From assembly GCF_014648095.1 (NCBI RefSeq), contig NZ_BMQL01000004.1:179911-243910 (forward strand): DNA of 64,000 nt, read 5' to 3'. Source of the DNA: Deinococcus ruber (lineage in GTDB: Bacteria; Deinococcota; Deinococci; Deinococcales; Deinococcaceae). Under the pieces are notes generated by a model, which saw nothing but the letters and a program-made list of their open reading frames with translations, did no database searches and was not told the DNA's origin. Shown one piece after another: positions 53,393 to 64,000 of this stretch; the stretch's first letter is position 1; each line of letters starts with the position of its first letter. Made by a program: the position numbers and the translations under genes.

Positions 53393-54310
53393 GTGGCTTC
53401 TGGCAGCGCATCCAACGACCGGGCTTTTCGGCAGGCGGCGCGGCTCAGCCTGATTTCCGGCGTGCTGGTCTTTGCCATCAAGCTGGGTGGCTACGCCCTG
53501 ACGCTCTCGGTGGGCCTGCTCTCCGACGCGCTGGAAAGCACGGTAAATGTGGCGGCGGCGCTGCTGCTCACACTCACGCTGCGCTTTTCCAACCGCCCCG
53601 CCGACGCCGACCATCCGTATGGGCACGCCAAAGCCGAGTATCTGTCGAGCTTTCTGGAAGGGCTGCTGATCGGTGTAGCGGGTGTGCTGATCATTCAGGC
53701 CAGCATCACGCGGTTGCTGCACCCCCATCCGGTCGAGGCGAACCTCATCGGGCTGGGGCTGACGGTGATTGCCAGCGGCATCAATCTGGTGGTCGGGCTG
53801 CGGCTGCGCTCACAGGGGCAACTGCTGCGCTCGCCCGCCCTGATCGCCGATGGGCAACACGTGCTGTCCGACGTGTGGAGCAGCCTGCTGGTGCTGGTGG
53901 GCGTGGTGCTGGCGATTCTGGCAGGGCAGCACTGGCTCGATCCGGTGATCGGGCTGTTGGTGGCCCTGCTGGTGCTGCGGGTCGGCTGGGGCGTGGTACG
54001 GGGCGCGGTGGGCGGTCTGCTCGACGAAAGTCTTCCTGAAGGCGATGTGGCGCTGGTGCAGGCGGCTATCGAAAGCCACAGCGCCCGCTATCTGGAATTC
54101 CACGATCTGCGAACCCGCCGGGCCGGGCGTGACGTGTTCGTAGACTTTCATCTGGTGCTGCCGTCTCTACTGCCACTACGCGAGGCCCACGACATCTGCG
54201 ACGCGGTGGAAGAGAGCCTCAAACGTGCGCTGCCGGGCGTAAACGTGACTATTCACGTCGAGCCGGAAGATCTGGCCCACAGCGAGATGACCGACCTGAG
54301 GATGTCGTAG
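53393..54310 (+). CDS. Cation diffusion facilitator (CDF) transporter
   Basis: The 305-residue protein has six helices and the CDF metal site (SVGLLSDALESTVNVAAA in helix 2, LIADGQHVLSDVWSSLLVLVG in helix 5). A cytosolic C-terminal domain follows (HSARYLEFHDLRTRRAGRDVFVDFHLVLP). It exports Zn2+, Fe2+ or related metals in exchange for H+. GTG 53393 has TAAACT 5 bases upstream. It follows lysS by 36 bases. Confidence 0.92.
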   Translation: MASGSASNDRAFRQAARLSLISGVLVFAIKLGGYALTLSVGLLSDALESTVNVAAALLLTLTLRFSNRPADADHPYGHAKAEYLSSFLEGLLIGVAGVLIIQASITRLLHPHPVEANLIGLGLTVIASGINLVVGLRLRSQGQLLRSPALIADGQHVLSDVWSSLLVLVGVVLAILAGQHWLDPVIGLLVALLVLRVGWGVVRGAVGGLLDESLPEGDVALVQAAIESHSARYLEFHDLRTRRAGRDVFVDFHLVLPSLLPLREAHDICDAVEESLKRALPGVNVTIHVEPEDLAHSEMTDLRMS

Positions 54311-54416
54311 AGCAATACTTGGAAGTTGGTAGTGGGGAGTGGGAACAGTGTCCTGGAGGGCTTTTCGGCTGGTTTTCGTGGTGCCTTATGACGCAAATTG
54401 CTGTAATTCAAAAGAA

Positions 54417-54458
54417 CAGGGCGTGTGGAGGCTGCTTTCGCCGTTTCCACACGCCCTG
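54417..54458 (-). terminator. Terminator of the asp23-fakA operon
   Basis: CAGGGCGTGTGGA and complement form a 13-bp stem with a 16-base loop. On the minus strand TTCTTTTG follows. Confidence 0.85.
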
Positions 54459-54476
54459 CTTCACACTCCGCGAAGG

Positions 54477-56079
<1,603 letters not shown>

Positions 56080-56087
<8 letters not shown>

Positions 56088-56412
56088 GTGCCACCCCCAC
56101 CGCATGAACACGGGTCGCGGCGAGTTCGATGCCCGCCTGGGTCTTGACCACGTGTTCGACGCGCTCGACGATGTTGCTCGCAACCGTGGGAATGCTGACG
56201 CCGTAGGCCAGCACGATGTACAGGTCGGCGGTGTAGCGCCCTTCCTCGCGGCCAATCACCACGCCGTCACGCGACTGGGCACGCCCCAGCACGCGCTGAA
56301 TACCCTCGCGGATGTTGGCGGGGGCCATGCCCACCACGCCGGGAATTTCGTGGGCCGTCAGCCCGATCAACGAGGCCAACGCCGCCTCGGTAATATGTAT
56401 AGTGCCGTTCAT
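56080..56412 (-). CDS. Asp23/Gls24 family protein
   Basis: The 110-residue protein has the Asp23 fold: GTIHITEAALASLIGLTAHEIPGVVGMA, then YTADLYIVLAYGVSIPTVASNIVERVEHVVK. The C-terminus is VHAVGVAHA. Members are cell-envelope-associated stress proteins. It is the first gene of the pair with fakA, conserved across Firmicutes and Deinococcus. GGAG precedes its ATG. Confidence 0.9.
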
Positions 56413-56743
56413 AGCTTCTCCATCAGTCCAGCGCCTCCAGCAACTTGTTCAAATGCTGGCAGTATAGCGGGTCTGGGCAATTGGGCAGCAGAACCTTCAG
56501 GCTCCGTCAGAAAACCCGCCCCCAGATAAAGTGGGCGCGGGTCGGGTACGAAAAGAAAGGTGGCCTGCTCAAAATGTTGACTGGCCTGAAAAAGGAAGTC
56601 GATCAAATTGAACGGCGGCCCAGGAAAGTCTTTCCAGCAGCTCAGCCGTCTGTGAAGAAGTATACAAAGACCTGTGCCGGGGAACAATCCCACATTCGGG
56701 GGTGTCTGCCTCTACTGGGCTCGACACCCAACACCTCGCACTC
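56413..56743. other. Intergenic region between ald and asp23
   Basis: No supported gene is present. Short open frames on both strands have poor coding character. AGTATA at 56461-56466 reads TATACT on the minus strand and may be the -10 of asp23. No clear terminator for ald was found. Confidence 0.5.
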
Positions 56744-57853
<1,110 letters not shown>

Positions 57854-58005
57854 GGCTGAATCCTCCTGACAGGTGGGGCTGAATTGTGCTTCGAAATGCG
57901 TTGCATTATCTTAGCCCTCCGGGGCGGATTTGGATTGCTTTTCGGTGCCAGGAGCGCCAAGCTTGAGCAACATCGTTGCGCCGTTGCGCTAGAATCGCCG
58001 CACAT

Positions 58006-58482
58006 ATGTCAAGAGTCGAACTGGATGAAATTGACCGCCGCATCCTGGGCATCCTGCAACGCGACGCCCGCATTGCCAACACCGAACTGGCCGACGAGGT
58101 GGGCCTGACACCCGCCCCCACGCTGCGGCGGGTGCGGCGGCTGGAAGAAACTGGCGTAATCCGGCGCTATGTGGCGCTGCTCGACCCCAAGAAGGTGGGC
58201 CGCGACCTGACCGTCTTTGTGGATGTGAGCCTCGACAAGCAGACCAAGCCGGGCTTTGAAACCTTTGCCGAGCAGATGCGCCGCCGCCCCGAGGTGCTGG
58301 AATGTTACCTGAGCCTGGGCGAAAGCGACTTCATCCTGAAGGTCTGCGTGCCCGATCTGGACGCGTATCAGCGCTTTCTGGTCGATGTGCTGGCGGCCAT
58401 TCCCGGCGTGCGGAACACCAGCAGCACCATCGTGGTGAAGCAGGAAAAATACACCACCAGCCTGCCGCTGGAGGAGAGCTGA
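58006..58482 (+). CDS. Lrp/AsnC-family transcriptional regulator
   Basis: The 158-residue protein has an N-terminal HTH (LDEIDRRILGILQRDARIANTELADEVGLTPAPTLRRVRRLEETGVI) and a RAM effector domain (DLTVFVDVSLDKQ ... VLECYLSLGESDFILKVCVPD). It is divergent from ald, so control of ald by alanine or branched amino acids is the likely role. TAGAAT lies 10 bases before ATG 58006, giving a very short leader. The direct repeat GTTGCGCC/GTTGCGCT upstream could be an Lrp site. Confidence 0.92.
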   Translation: MSRVELDEIDRRILGILQRDARIANTELADEVGLTPAPTLRRVRRLEETGVIRRYVALLDPKKVGRDLTVFVDVSLDKQTKPGFETFAEQMRRRPEVLECYLSLGESDFILKVCVPDLDAYQRFLVDVLAAIPGVRNTSSTIVVKQEKYTTSLPLEES

Positions 58483-58503
58483 GCAGTCAGTAGACTTGCT
58501 GAA

Positions 58504-58968
58504 TTAAAGCGGAGAAATCAAGTCAACAAATTCGGAGAAGCTGTCGCAAACTTTATACGAAGGTAAAACAGGATACCCCGCATCTGTGTCGTGCATATCA
58601 TCATAATCGAAATAAAAGATGCCCTGTACCTGGTCGTTCAGTACATGCATACAGAAAAAGTTGCCACCAGGATCAACACAAAAAGGTATGTTCTTTTCTC
58701 CGATAAACTCTCTAAAACCATCCAGCCGTTGTTGTATACCATTTTGGCTGATGCCGAGCCAATGCTCCGGCAAAGTAGGTTGAAGCTCGGGTTGTGTGAA
58801 ACGAATCACCATGCCCAGCAGAAGACCTCCGTTTTGGAGAAGAAGAAACTCTCTGTACTCTGGTGGAAGGCGTAATTTGACAGTGTTTTCAAAATCTACA
58901 ATTCCTGCCTCATCAATTTCTTCGCTGAATACGAGCGGTTCTATTCTTAGCTTTTCAAAAAACAACAT
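58504..58968 (-). CDS. SMI1/KNR4 (SUKH) family protein, immunity-like
   Basis: The 154-residue protein has the SUKH pattern: DFENTVKLRLPPEYREFLLLQNGG, a hydrophobic middle (VIRFTQPE), FCVDPGGNFFCMHVLNDQVQGIFYFDYDD, and a C-terminal SFSEFVDLISPL. SUKH proteins are immunity factors against nuclease toxins of polymorphic systems. GC is low (23 of 60 in the line at 58681). It starts 30 bases after the truB stop on the same strand with SD AGGAG. No toxin is present in the window. Confidence 0.82.
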   Translation of the reverse strand: MLFFEKLRIEPLVFSEEIDEAGIVDFENTVKLRLPPEYREFLLLQNGGLLLGMVIRFTQPELQPTLPEHWLGISQNGIQQRLDGFREFIGEKNIPFCVDPGGNFFCMHVLNDQVQGIFYFDYDDMHDTDAGYPVLPSYKVCDSFSEFVDLISPL

Positions 58969-58998
58969 CAATTCTCCTGACAGATTTTTAAGTTGAAG

Positions 58999-59934
58999 TC
59001 ACGCCCACGCCCGCACCACTTTCAACTGGTTGCCGTCGCAGTCCACCACCGCCACCAGTTCGCCGTTCAGCGTCACCACGAAGCGCCCCGCCTCGCTCCA
59101 GGCTGGGCGTTTTCCCTGCCGAAGCTGCTGCGCCAGTTCGCGGCTGGCCTCGATGCGCGGCAGTTGCAGGGCATCGAGGTCGGGCATGCCTGCTGCGCCT
59201 TCCAGCGCTTCCAGCGACACTGCCTTCTCTAAGCCGAATTGCCCCGCCCGCGTGCGTACCAGCCCCGCCAGATGCGCGGGCAGGCCCAGCGCTGCGCCCA
59301 CGTCGCGGGCCAGCGAGCGCAGATACGTTCCGCTGCCCACTCGCGCCCAGACCAGCGCGGTTGGAAAGTCGCCCAGCGCGGGCGGAAGCGTGAAGCCCAG
59401 GCCACTTTCGGCAGGCTGCCAGCGCCCCTGTGCATCGGGGGTAAAGGTCGTCGGGGCGTCGTGTACGCGGGCATACAGGCCCAGCAACCGCAGTTCGTGC
59501 AGCACCACCGGGCGGGCGGGCAGCTCGATGTGTTCTCCGGCACGGGCGGCGGCGTAGGCCCGCTGTCCGTTCACCTGAATGGCGCTGTATTGCGGCGGAA
59601 TCTGCATCTGTGCACCCAGAAAGCCGTCAAGCACGCTCTGAAGCTGCGCCGTGTCCAGTTCGGGAACCTCGGCGCGTTCGTCGATTGGCCCCTCGGCGTC
59701 GAGCGTGGGCGTGCCCGCCCCAAAGCTGATGTACGCCAGATAGTCCTTGCTGTCGGCCTCCATGAACTGCACCAGTTTCGTGCTGTCATTGACGCACAGC
59801 ACCAGCACGCCGGTTGCCAGCGGGTCGAGCGTTCCGGTATGGCCGACCCGTTTGGTGTGCAGGGCGCGGCGGGCGCGGGCCACCACGTCATGCGAGGTGA
59901 GATTCAGCGGCTTGTCGGTCACGTACACGGGCAT
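58999..59934 (-). CDS. truB: tRNA pseudouridine-55 synthase TruB
   Basis: The 311-residue enzyme begins with MPVYVTDKPLNLTSHDVV and has the catalytic aspartate in KRVGHTGTLDPLATGVLVL. It also has PPQYSAIQVNGQRAYAAARAGE and a C-terminal PUA-like tail. It makes pseudouridine 55 in tRNA. TACCCT lies 6 bases before ATG 59934 with no SD, so it is likely leaderless. The SUKH gene follows it on the same strand. Confidence 0.94.
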   Translation of the reverse strand: MPVYVTDKPLNLTSHDVVARARRALHTKRVGHTGTLDPLATGVLVLCVNDSTKLVQFMEADSKDYLAYISFGAGTPTLDAEGPIDERAEVPELDTAQLQSVLDGFLGAQMQIPPQYSAIQVNGQRAYAAARAGEHIELPARPVVLHELRLLGLYARVHDAPTTFTPDAQGRWQPAESGLGFTLPPALGDFPTALVWARVGSGTYLRSLARDVGAALGLPAHLAGLVRTRAGQFGLEKAVSLEALEGAAGMPDLDALQLPRIEASRELAQQLRQGKRPAWSEAGRFVVTLNGELVAVVDCDGNQLKVVRAWA

Positions 59935-60035
59935 GCGGCCAGGGTAGCGCCTGCCCGCGTGTCTGGAAGGCGGCTTGTGTTCACGGGCGCGGCTGTGTAC
60001 GCCGGTTGTGAATGACAAACGACAAACGGACAGCC

Positions 60036-60062
60036 AGTGTTGTGCTGACTGTTCGTCTGTCT
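60036..60062 (-). terminator. Terminator after the PhyH gene
   Basis: Two arms of about 10 bp, including G-U pairs, surround a 7-base loop. On the minus strand TTTGTCGTTTGTC follows. It lies 14 bases past the stop. Confidence 0.55.
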
Positions 60063-60075
60063 GCCGAGTGCGGTT

Positions 60076-61086
60076 TTAGCTGTCGGTGGGTTTTGCAAAT
60101 TTCACTGCGTCTCCGGCACTGCACCACATTCCTGGCGTATGGCTGCTGTGGGCGACCTTCAGTTCTTCCTGTGCGTCGGCCAGTCGCGTGGGCTTCAGCG
60201 CTTCGTCGGGCTGCCAGTCGAAGGGCGCAGCGTCGGGGTGGGCCTGCTGCTGGGCTTCGAGGGCCAGCGGAATCAGCCGCAGTCGGCGCTCGACCCATTC
60301 GCTGTCCCAGGGGCCTTCCTCTGCGATCTGCTCGGCGGCGCGGAATTCGAAGTACAGCGTGCGGCGCAGAGCATTGCCGCTGGTGGCCTCGCTGCCGTGC
60401 AGCACCATCACGTCGTGCAGCAGCGCGTCGCCCGGCTGCATCTCGACCTGAATCACTTCCGGCGCGTCCCAGCCGAACTGCTCGCGGATGGTGCATACGT
60501 CCAGAATCTGCCGCTGCGACCCCGGCACCACCCGCAGCGCCCCCGCCCCGATGGTGCTGGAATCCAGATAAAGCCCCAGGTTGAAGATGCGCCACTTTCT
60601 CGGATGAACTGCGTCCTGGTGCCAGGGAATCTGCTCGCCGTCGCCCTCCTGCTTGAACACCAGGCTTTCATAGGTCGGCACGAAATTGGGGCCGCACAGG
60701 CTTTCGGCCACGCTCAGCACCTCCGGGCTGCCCAGAAATGCCAGTGATGCATTGGGGCCATCCGGCGTCTTGGAATGCACGTAATTGACGCGGTACAGCA
60801 CCTCGCCCACCGCCCGCTTCGCAAAGTTGTAGTCGCTGCCCGCGTTGGCTGGCCCTGCCTGTTGCCCCGCTTCCATCCAGCCTTCCGAGGCAGCCCGCAG
60901 CGCCGCCACCTGCTCGGTGCTGGCGAAGTTCCGCAGCACCAGATACCCGTTCTCGTCGTAGAACCGTACCTGTTCGGGCGTCAGGTGCAGTGGCGTGCGG
61001 GGCGCGCTGGGAGCAGGCTGCGGAGCCGCCGTGCTCATCTGGAAGGGGAGGACTTGTTCGGCGTGGTCGTGTGTGTGGCTGGTCAT
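60076..61086 (-). CDS. Phytanoyl-CoA dioxygenase (PhyH) family protein
   Basis: The 336-residue Fe(II)/2-oxoglutarate oxygenase has the facial triad His-X-Asp in IPWHQDAVHP and a distal His in LLHDVMVLHGSEATSGNALRRTLYFEF, whose Arg binds 2-oxoglutarate. Related enzymes hydroxylate lipids, ectoine or antibiotics; the substrate here is unknown. TAGGCT lies 7 bases before ATG 61086 with no SD. It is divergent from an AraC regulator, which may control it. Confidence 0.86.
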   Translation of the reverse strand: MTSHTHDHAEQVLPFQMSTAAPQPAPSAPRTPLHLTPEQVRFYDENGYLVLRNFASTEQVAALRAASEGWMEAGQQAGPANAGSDYNFAKRAVGEVLYRVNYVHSKTPDGPNASLAFLGSPEVLSVAESLCGPNFVPTYESLVFKQEGDGEQIPWHQDAVHPRKWRIFNLGLYLDSSTIGAGALRVVPGSQRQILDVCTIREQFGWDAPEVIQVEMQPGDALLHDVMVLHGSEATSGNALRRTLYFEFRAAEQIAEEGPWDSEWVERRLRLIPLALEAQQQAHPDAAPFDWQPDEALKPTRLADAQEELKVAHSSHTPGMWCSAGDAVKFAKPTDS

Positions 61087-61145
61087 GGTGTTCAGCCTAA
61101 ATCGGAAGTTTGCAGATGTCGTCCAGCTCTGAGCTAAAAAACTCC

Positions 61146-61151
61146 TATAAT
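61146..61151 (+). promoter_or_regulatory. -10 box of the AraC-type gene
   Basis: TATAAT lies 7 bases before ATG 61159 with no SD, an exact consensus -10 in leaderless position. Confidence 0.7.
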
Positions 61152-61158
61152 CTCAGGT

Positions 61159-62001
61159 ATGTCGTCTGTGCCTGTTCAGCTGCCCGAACTCCGGCGCGAG
61201 GGCTTTGGGTGGCGGGTGTGGTCTGGCCCGGCACTGTGTATGCCGCACGCCCACCAGCACGACGAAATCGAGATCAATGTGGTGCGGAGCGGGGTGCTGG
61301 AGTATCTGTGGGGCGGCGAGGTTCACCGTCTGGAGGCCGGTCAGGTGGGGCTGTTCTGGGGAGCGCGGCCTCATCGCCTGCTGAGCGCTTCCCCCGGCAG
61401 CGTGCTGAGCTGGCTGACGCTGCCGACCACCCGGTTTCAGCGTTTCGTGTTGCCTGCCGCGCTGCGTGAAGCGGTGTGGAGTGGCAAGCTGCTGGTGGCA
61501 AGCGAACAGGCCATGACCGCCGCCCTGTTCGACCAGTGGCAGCACGACCCGGCAGACGAAGAACATCAGGTGACGGCAGAGCTGGAAGTGCAGGCGTGGC
61601 TGCGGCGCTTCGCCCTGCGTGCACAGGTGCCTGCCGCTGCCCGCCTGGCAGACAGAACGGGCGGTGCTGCCTGGGATCACGCGCTGTCGCTGGCCCGGCG
61701 AATTCAGCAGGATTTTGCTCAGCCGTTACAGGTGCAGAGTCTGGCGGCAGAGCTGGGCCTGCACCCGAATTACGTGTCAGGAGTGTTCCGGAAGGTCTTT
61801 GGCGTAAGCCTGCGCGAGTACCTGATGCGCTGCCGACTGGCCCAGGCCCAGCACCTGCTGATCGCCTCCGAGCTGAGCGTGCTGGATGTGGCGCTGGAGA
61901 GCGGTTTCGGCAGTACTAGCCGTTTTTTTGCCGCCTTCGCTGAGCGGCACGGATGCAGCCCGCGTGCGTACCGGACGGCGCACCGGGGGCAGGGAGGGTG
62001 A
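61159..62001 (+). CDS. AraC-family transcriptional regulator
   Basis: The 280-residue protein has a cupin sensor (HAHQHDEIEINVVRSGVLEYLWGGEVHRLEAGQVGLFWG) and a C-terminal double HTH. The HTH reads FAQPLQVQSLAAELGLHPNYVSGVFRKVFGVSLREYLMRCRLAQAQHLL, then SVLDVALESGFGSTSRFFAAFAERHGCSPRAYR. It probably senses a small ligand and controls the divergent PhyH gene 72 bases away. Its stop overlaps the first arm of a long inverted repeat. Confidence 0.92.
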   Translation: MSSVPVQLPELRREGFGWRVWSGPALCMPHAHQHDEIEINVVRSGVLEYLWGGEVHRLEAGQVGLFWGARPHRLLSASPGSVLSWLTLPTTRFQRFVLPAALREAVWSGKLLVASEQAMTAALFDQWQHDPADEEHQVTAELEVQAWLRRFALRAQVPAAARLADRTGGAAWDHALSLARRIQQDFAQPLQVQSLAAELGLHPNYVSGVFRKVFGVSLREYLMRCRLAQAQHLLIASELSVLDVALESGFGSTSRFFAAFAERHGCSPRAYRTAHRGQGG

Positions 62002-62147
62002 GGCGTGATGCGTGATGCGAGGAAGGCGGTTCGCTCGTGAAGACGTGCTGACTAATGCCCCCTTCCACTCAGGGGGATGTTCTAAAGGAACCTGGAAGCA
62101 CAAGAAGCGTTAGCGACTGCCCTTCCTCATCACCCATCACGCCTCAC
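61998..62147. repeat. 150-base inverted repeat between convergent genes
   Basis: The 20-base arms 61998-62017 and 62128-62147 are complementary at 19 positions, with GTGATGCGTGATG-like content. The arm overlaps the AraC stop codon. It may be a dispersed repeat or terminator. Confidence 0.65.
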
Positions 62148-62150
62148 CCA

Positions 62151-63167
62151 TCACATCCCTGCCACGATCTCCTTCGCCCGCTGCAACATGGCGTCGTCAA
62201 TCTGGTAATGCAGCACGAAACGCACCCGGTCTATATCCAGCGCACTCGCCAGCAGCCCCTGTGCGGCCCAGCCTTCGACTTTCGCCTGCGCGTCCTGAAT
62301 GGTCGCGTACACGATGTTGGTCTGCACCGTGCTCAGATCCACGTCGTATCCGGCCTGCACCAGCGTTTCGGCCAGTTCGCGGGCGCGGCGGTGGTCGCCG
62401 GGCAGGTTGGCTGGCCCCTCGCGCAGCGCGATCAGGCCCGCTGCTGCCAGCGTGCCCGCCTGCCGCATGCCGCCGCCCATCATCTTGCGGTAGCGGTGGG
62501 CCGAGGCAATAAAACGCTTGCTGCCCACCAGCACGCTGCCGACGGGTGCGCCCAGCCCCTTGCTCAGGCACAGGCTGACCGAATCGAAGTACCGGGCAAT
62601 CTGGCGGGCAGGCACATTCTGAGCGGCGGCGGCGTTCATCAGGCGTGCGCCGTCGAGGTGCAGCGGCAGCCCCTCGGCGTCGGCGACCTCGCGGATACCC
62701 ACGATGACCTCGTGAGGCAGCACCGTGCCGCCCGCCTTGTTGTGGGTATTCTCCAGCGCGATCAGGCCGGTGGGCGACTGGTGGATGCTGTGGCGCACTG
62801 CCCGCCGCACCTGTGCCGGGTCGGGCACGCCCACGGGCGCGGGCACGAAGCGAGGCACCACGCCGGAAAATGTCGCCATCATGCCCAGTTCCCACTCGTA
62901 GATGTGCGACCCTTCGGCGCAGATGACTTCCTGACCGCGCTGGGTATGCACGGCAATCGCCACCTGATTGGTCATGGTGCCCGACGGCATGAACAGCCCG
63001 GCTTCGAAGCCCAGCAGCGCGGCGGTTTCCTGCTGAAGTTCGTTCACCGTCGGGTCTTCGCCGTACACGTCGTCTCCCACCAGCGCTTCGGCCATAGCGG
63101 CTCGCATGTGCGGTGTGGGCGTGGTCACGGTGTCGCTGCGAAGGTCAATTCGCGTGGGGGTGCTCAT
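62151..63167 (-). CDS. Low-specificity L-threonine aldolase
   Basis: The 338-residue PLP enzyme has [53 protein letters not shown] and [14 protein letters not shown]. The PLP lysine is in [18 protein letters not shown]. It cleaves threonine or allo-threonine to glycine and acetaldehyde. Its ATG overlaps the stop of the cyclophilin gene by 4 bases (ATGA). Confidence 0.94.
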   Translation of the reverse strand: MSTPTRIDLRSDTVTTPTPHMRAAMAEALVGDDVYGEDPTVNELQQETAALLGFEAGLFMPSGTMTNQVAIAVHTQRGQEVICAEGSHIYEWELGMMATFSGVVPRFVPAPVGVPDPAQVRRAVRHSIHQSPTGLIALENTHNKAGGTVLPHEVIVGIREVADAEGLPLHLDGARLMNAAAAQNVPARQIARYFDSVSLCLSKGLGAPVGSVLVGSKRFIASAHRYRKMMGGGMRQAGTLAAAGLIALREGPANLPGDHRRARELAETLVQAGYDVDLSTVQTNIVYATIQDAQAKVEGWAAQGLLASALDIDRVRFVLHYQIDDAMLQRAKEIVAGM

Positions 63168-63913
63168 TTCGCGGCACCGAGCACCTGAATCGAGACGCTC
63201 TGAATCGTGTCGGGCTTGGCGCTGCCGTTCTCGGTCTTGGTCAGGGCATTGACGGCGTCCTGCCCGCTAACCACCTTACCGAACACCGTGTAGTTGCCGC
63301 TGAGCGAATCGACAGGAGCCAGCGTGATGAAGAACTGAGAGCCGTTGCTGTCGCGGCTGGCGCTGCGGGCCATGCCCAGCATACCCGCCGAATCGAACTT
63401 GGCGAAGGGGCTGGTTTCGGTGGTGAACTGGTAGCCGGGGCCACCCGCACCCGTTCCGGTGGGGTCGCCGCCCTGCGCCACAAAGCCCGCGATGACGCGG
63501 TGAAACGTCAGACCGTCATAGAAGTGGTTGAGCGCCAGAAACACGAAGCTGTTTACGGCCAGCGGCGCGACGACGGCATTCAGTTCGATGGTCACGGCGC
63601 CTTTGCTGGTAGTCATGACGGCGCGGTATCGCCTGGCCGGGTCGATCACGTTGCCCGGCTTGGGGTAGCTGGCAGCGGGTTTGTCGGCCAGGTAGGGAAG
63701 GGCGGTCCAGGTCTGTGCAGGCGCGGCGGCAGGCGTGACCGGCGCTGCCACCGGAGCGGGCGCGGGCGGCGTGAAGGACAGCTGCGCGGGCGTGACCGGG
63801 AGGGTCTTTTCTGCTCCGGTTGCCGGAATGACGACCTGTTTTGAGGTGGTCTGTGCGGGGGCGCACGCGGCGAGGCCAAGGCTCAGGGCGACAAGCAGGG
63901 CAAGAGGACGCAT
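63164..63913 (-). CDS. Cyclophilin-type peptidyl-prolyl isomerase lipoprotein
   Basis: The 249-residue protein has a lipobox LGLAAC (Cys about 17), a Pro/Ala-rich linker (about 40-70) and a cyclophilin domain. The domain is shown by [65 protein letters not shown] and [15 protein letters not shown]. The catalytic FHRVI arginine is present. It assists folding outside the membrane. TAGACT lies 6 bases before ATG 63913. It is coupled to the aldolase gene by ATGA. Confidence 0.92.
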   Translation of the reverse strand: MRPLALLVALSLGLAACAPAQTTSKQVVIPATGAEKTLPVTPAQLSFTPPAPAPVAAPVTPAAAPAQTWTALPYLADKPAASYPKPGNVIDPARRYRAVMTTSKGAVTIELNAVVAPLAVNSFVFLALNHFYDGLTFHRVIAGFVAQGGDPTGTGAGGPGYQFTTETSPFAKFDSAGMLGMARSASRDSNGSQFFITLAPVDSLSGNYTVFGKVVSGQDAVNALTKTENGSAKPDTIQSVSIQVLGAAK

Positions 63914-64000
63914 GTGCAGAGTCTAGCGGAGCCGAAGTGAGCTAAGTAGGGGACAGTTTGCTGGCACAGGCTAGGAAGTCGCGGATGAATACCGTCTCAG
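63914..64000. other. Right edge, upstream of the cyclophilin gene
   Basis: This holds the TAGACT -10 box of the minus-strand gene (63920-63925) and no recognisable gene to the end of the window. Confidence 0.4.

Noticed and set aside
56409..56693. Minus-strand open frame ending in an ATGA overlap with the Asp23 gene
   Set aside because: The overlap is automatic for that frame. The 94-residue product has no domain, an odd composition and no SD or -10 at its start.

Overview
The window looks like chromosomal DNA from the Deinococcus group. It is GC-rich housekeeping sequence (41 of 60 bases are G or C in the line starting at 43921). Several proteins fit that lineage: a PHP-type family X DNA polymerase with non-standard active-site residues, a SUF Fe-S system, split proline catabolism enzymes, and a FakA/Asp23 pair. 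About 17 genes appear to be leaderless, with a TANNNT box 5-7 bases before the start codon. One site at 40582-40598 matches the Deinococcus radiation/desiccation response motif at 15 of 17 positions. I see no rRNA, tRNA, CRISPR array, phage or insertion sequence. Assignment to a species is not possible from this sequence.

Layout. 1-4 kb: a P-loop kinase, an AhpD-like enzyme, a MazG-like pyrophosphatase, a Ca2+/H+ antiporter, and tandem DinB paralogues. 4-7 kb: a leftward thiolase - YciI - orphan gene - 3-hydroxybutyryl-CoA dehydrogenase unit, then a TMEM175-type channel. 7.5-12.2 kb: leftward sufC-sufB-[orphan, VOC gene]-sufD. 12.3-16.8 kb: ExbB/ExbD and an 832-residue TonB/TolA-like protein, then a secreted protein. 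16.8-22.1 kb: a subtilase lipoprotein and the proline degradation unit (PRODH - orphan - P5C dehydrogenase). 22.2-25.7 kb: a GntR regulator, small genes, threonine dehydrogenase and SecG. 26-32.4 kb: a five-gene peptide ABC transporter. 32.5-37 kb: two tandem secreted paralogues, a methyltransferase between repeat-like structured segments, and a PEBP lipoprotein. 37.2-42.6 kb: methylmalonyl-CoA mutase, two related secreted proteins, a VOC + SnoaL pair under the DdrO-like operator, DUF456 and glutaredoxin-like genes. 42.7-48.4 kb: lgt-glmU, tatA-tatC, a chorismate mutase/DAHP synthase fusion and a CAP lipoprotein. 48.5-58.5 kb: polX-hisJ, a GNAT gene, lysS, a cation efflux gene, fakA-asp23, ald and a divergent Lrp. 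58.5-64 kb: truB with a SUKH gene, PhyH, an AraC regulator, threonine aldolase and a cyclophilin.

Two patterns stand out. First, visibly AT-rich orphan genes, at least some resembling polymorphic-toxin immunity proteins, sit singly and co-directionally inside or at the tail of four housekeeping operons (fatty acid, SUF, proline, truB). Second, the RDRM-like operator overlaps the -35 box of an almost consensus promoter in front of a VOC/SnoaL pair not usually counted as DNA repair genes.
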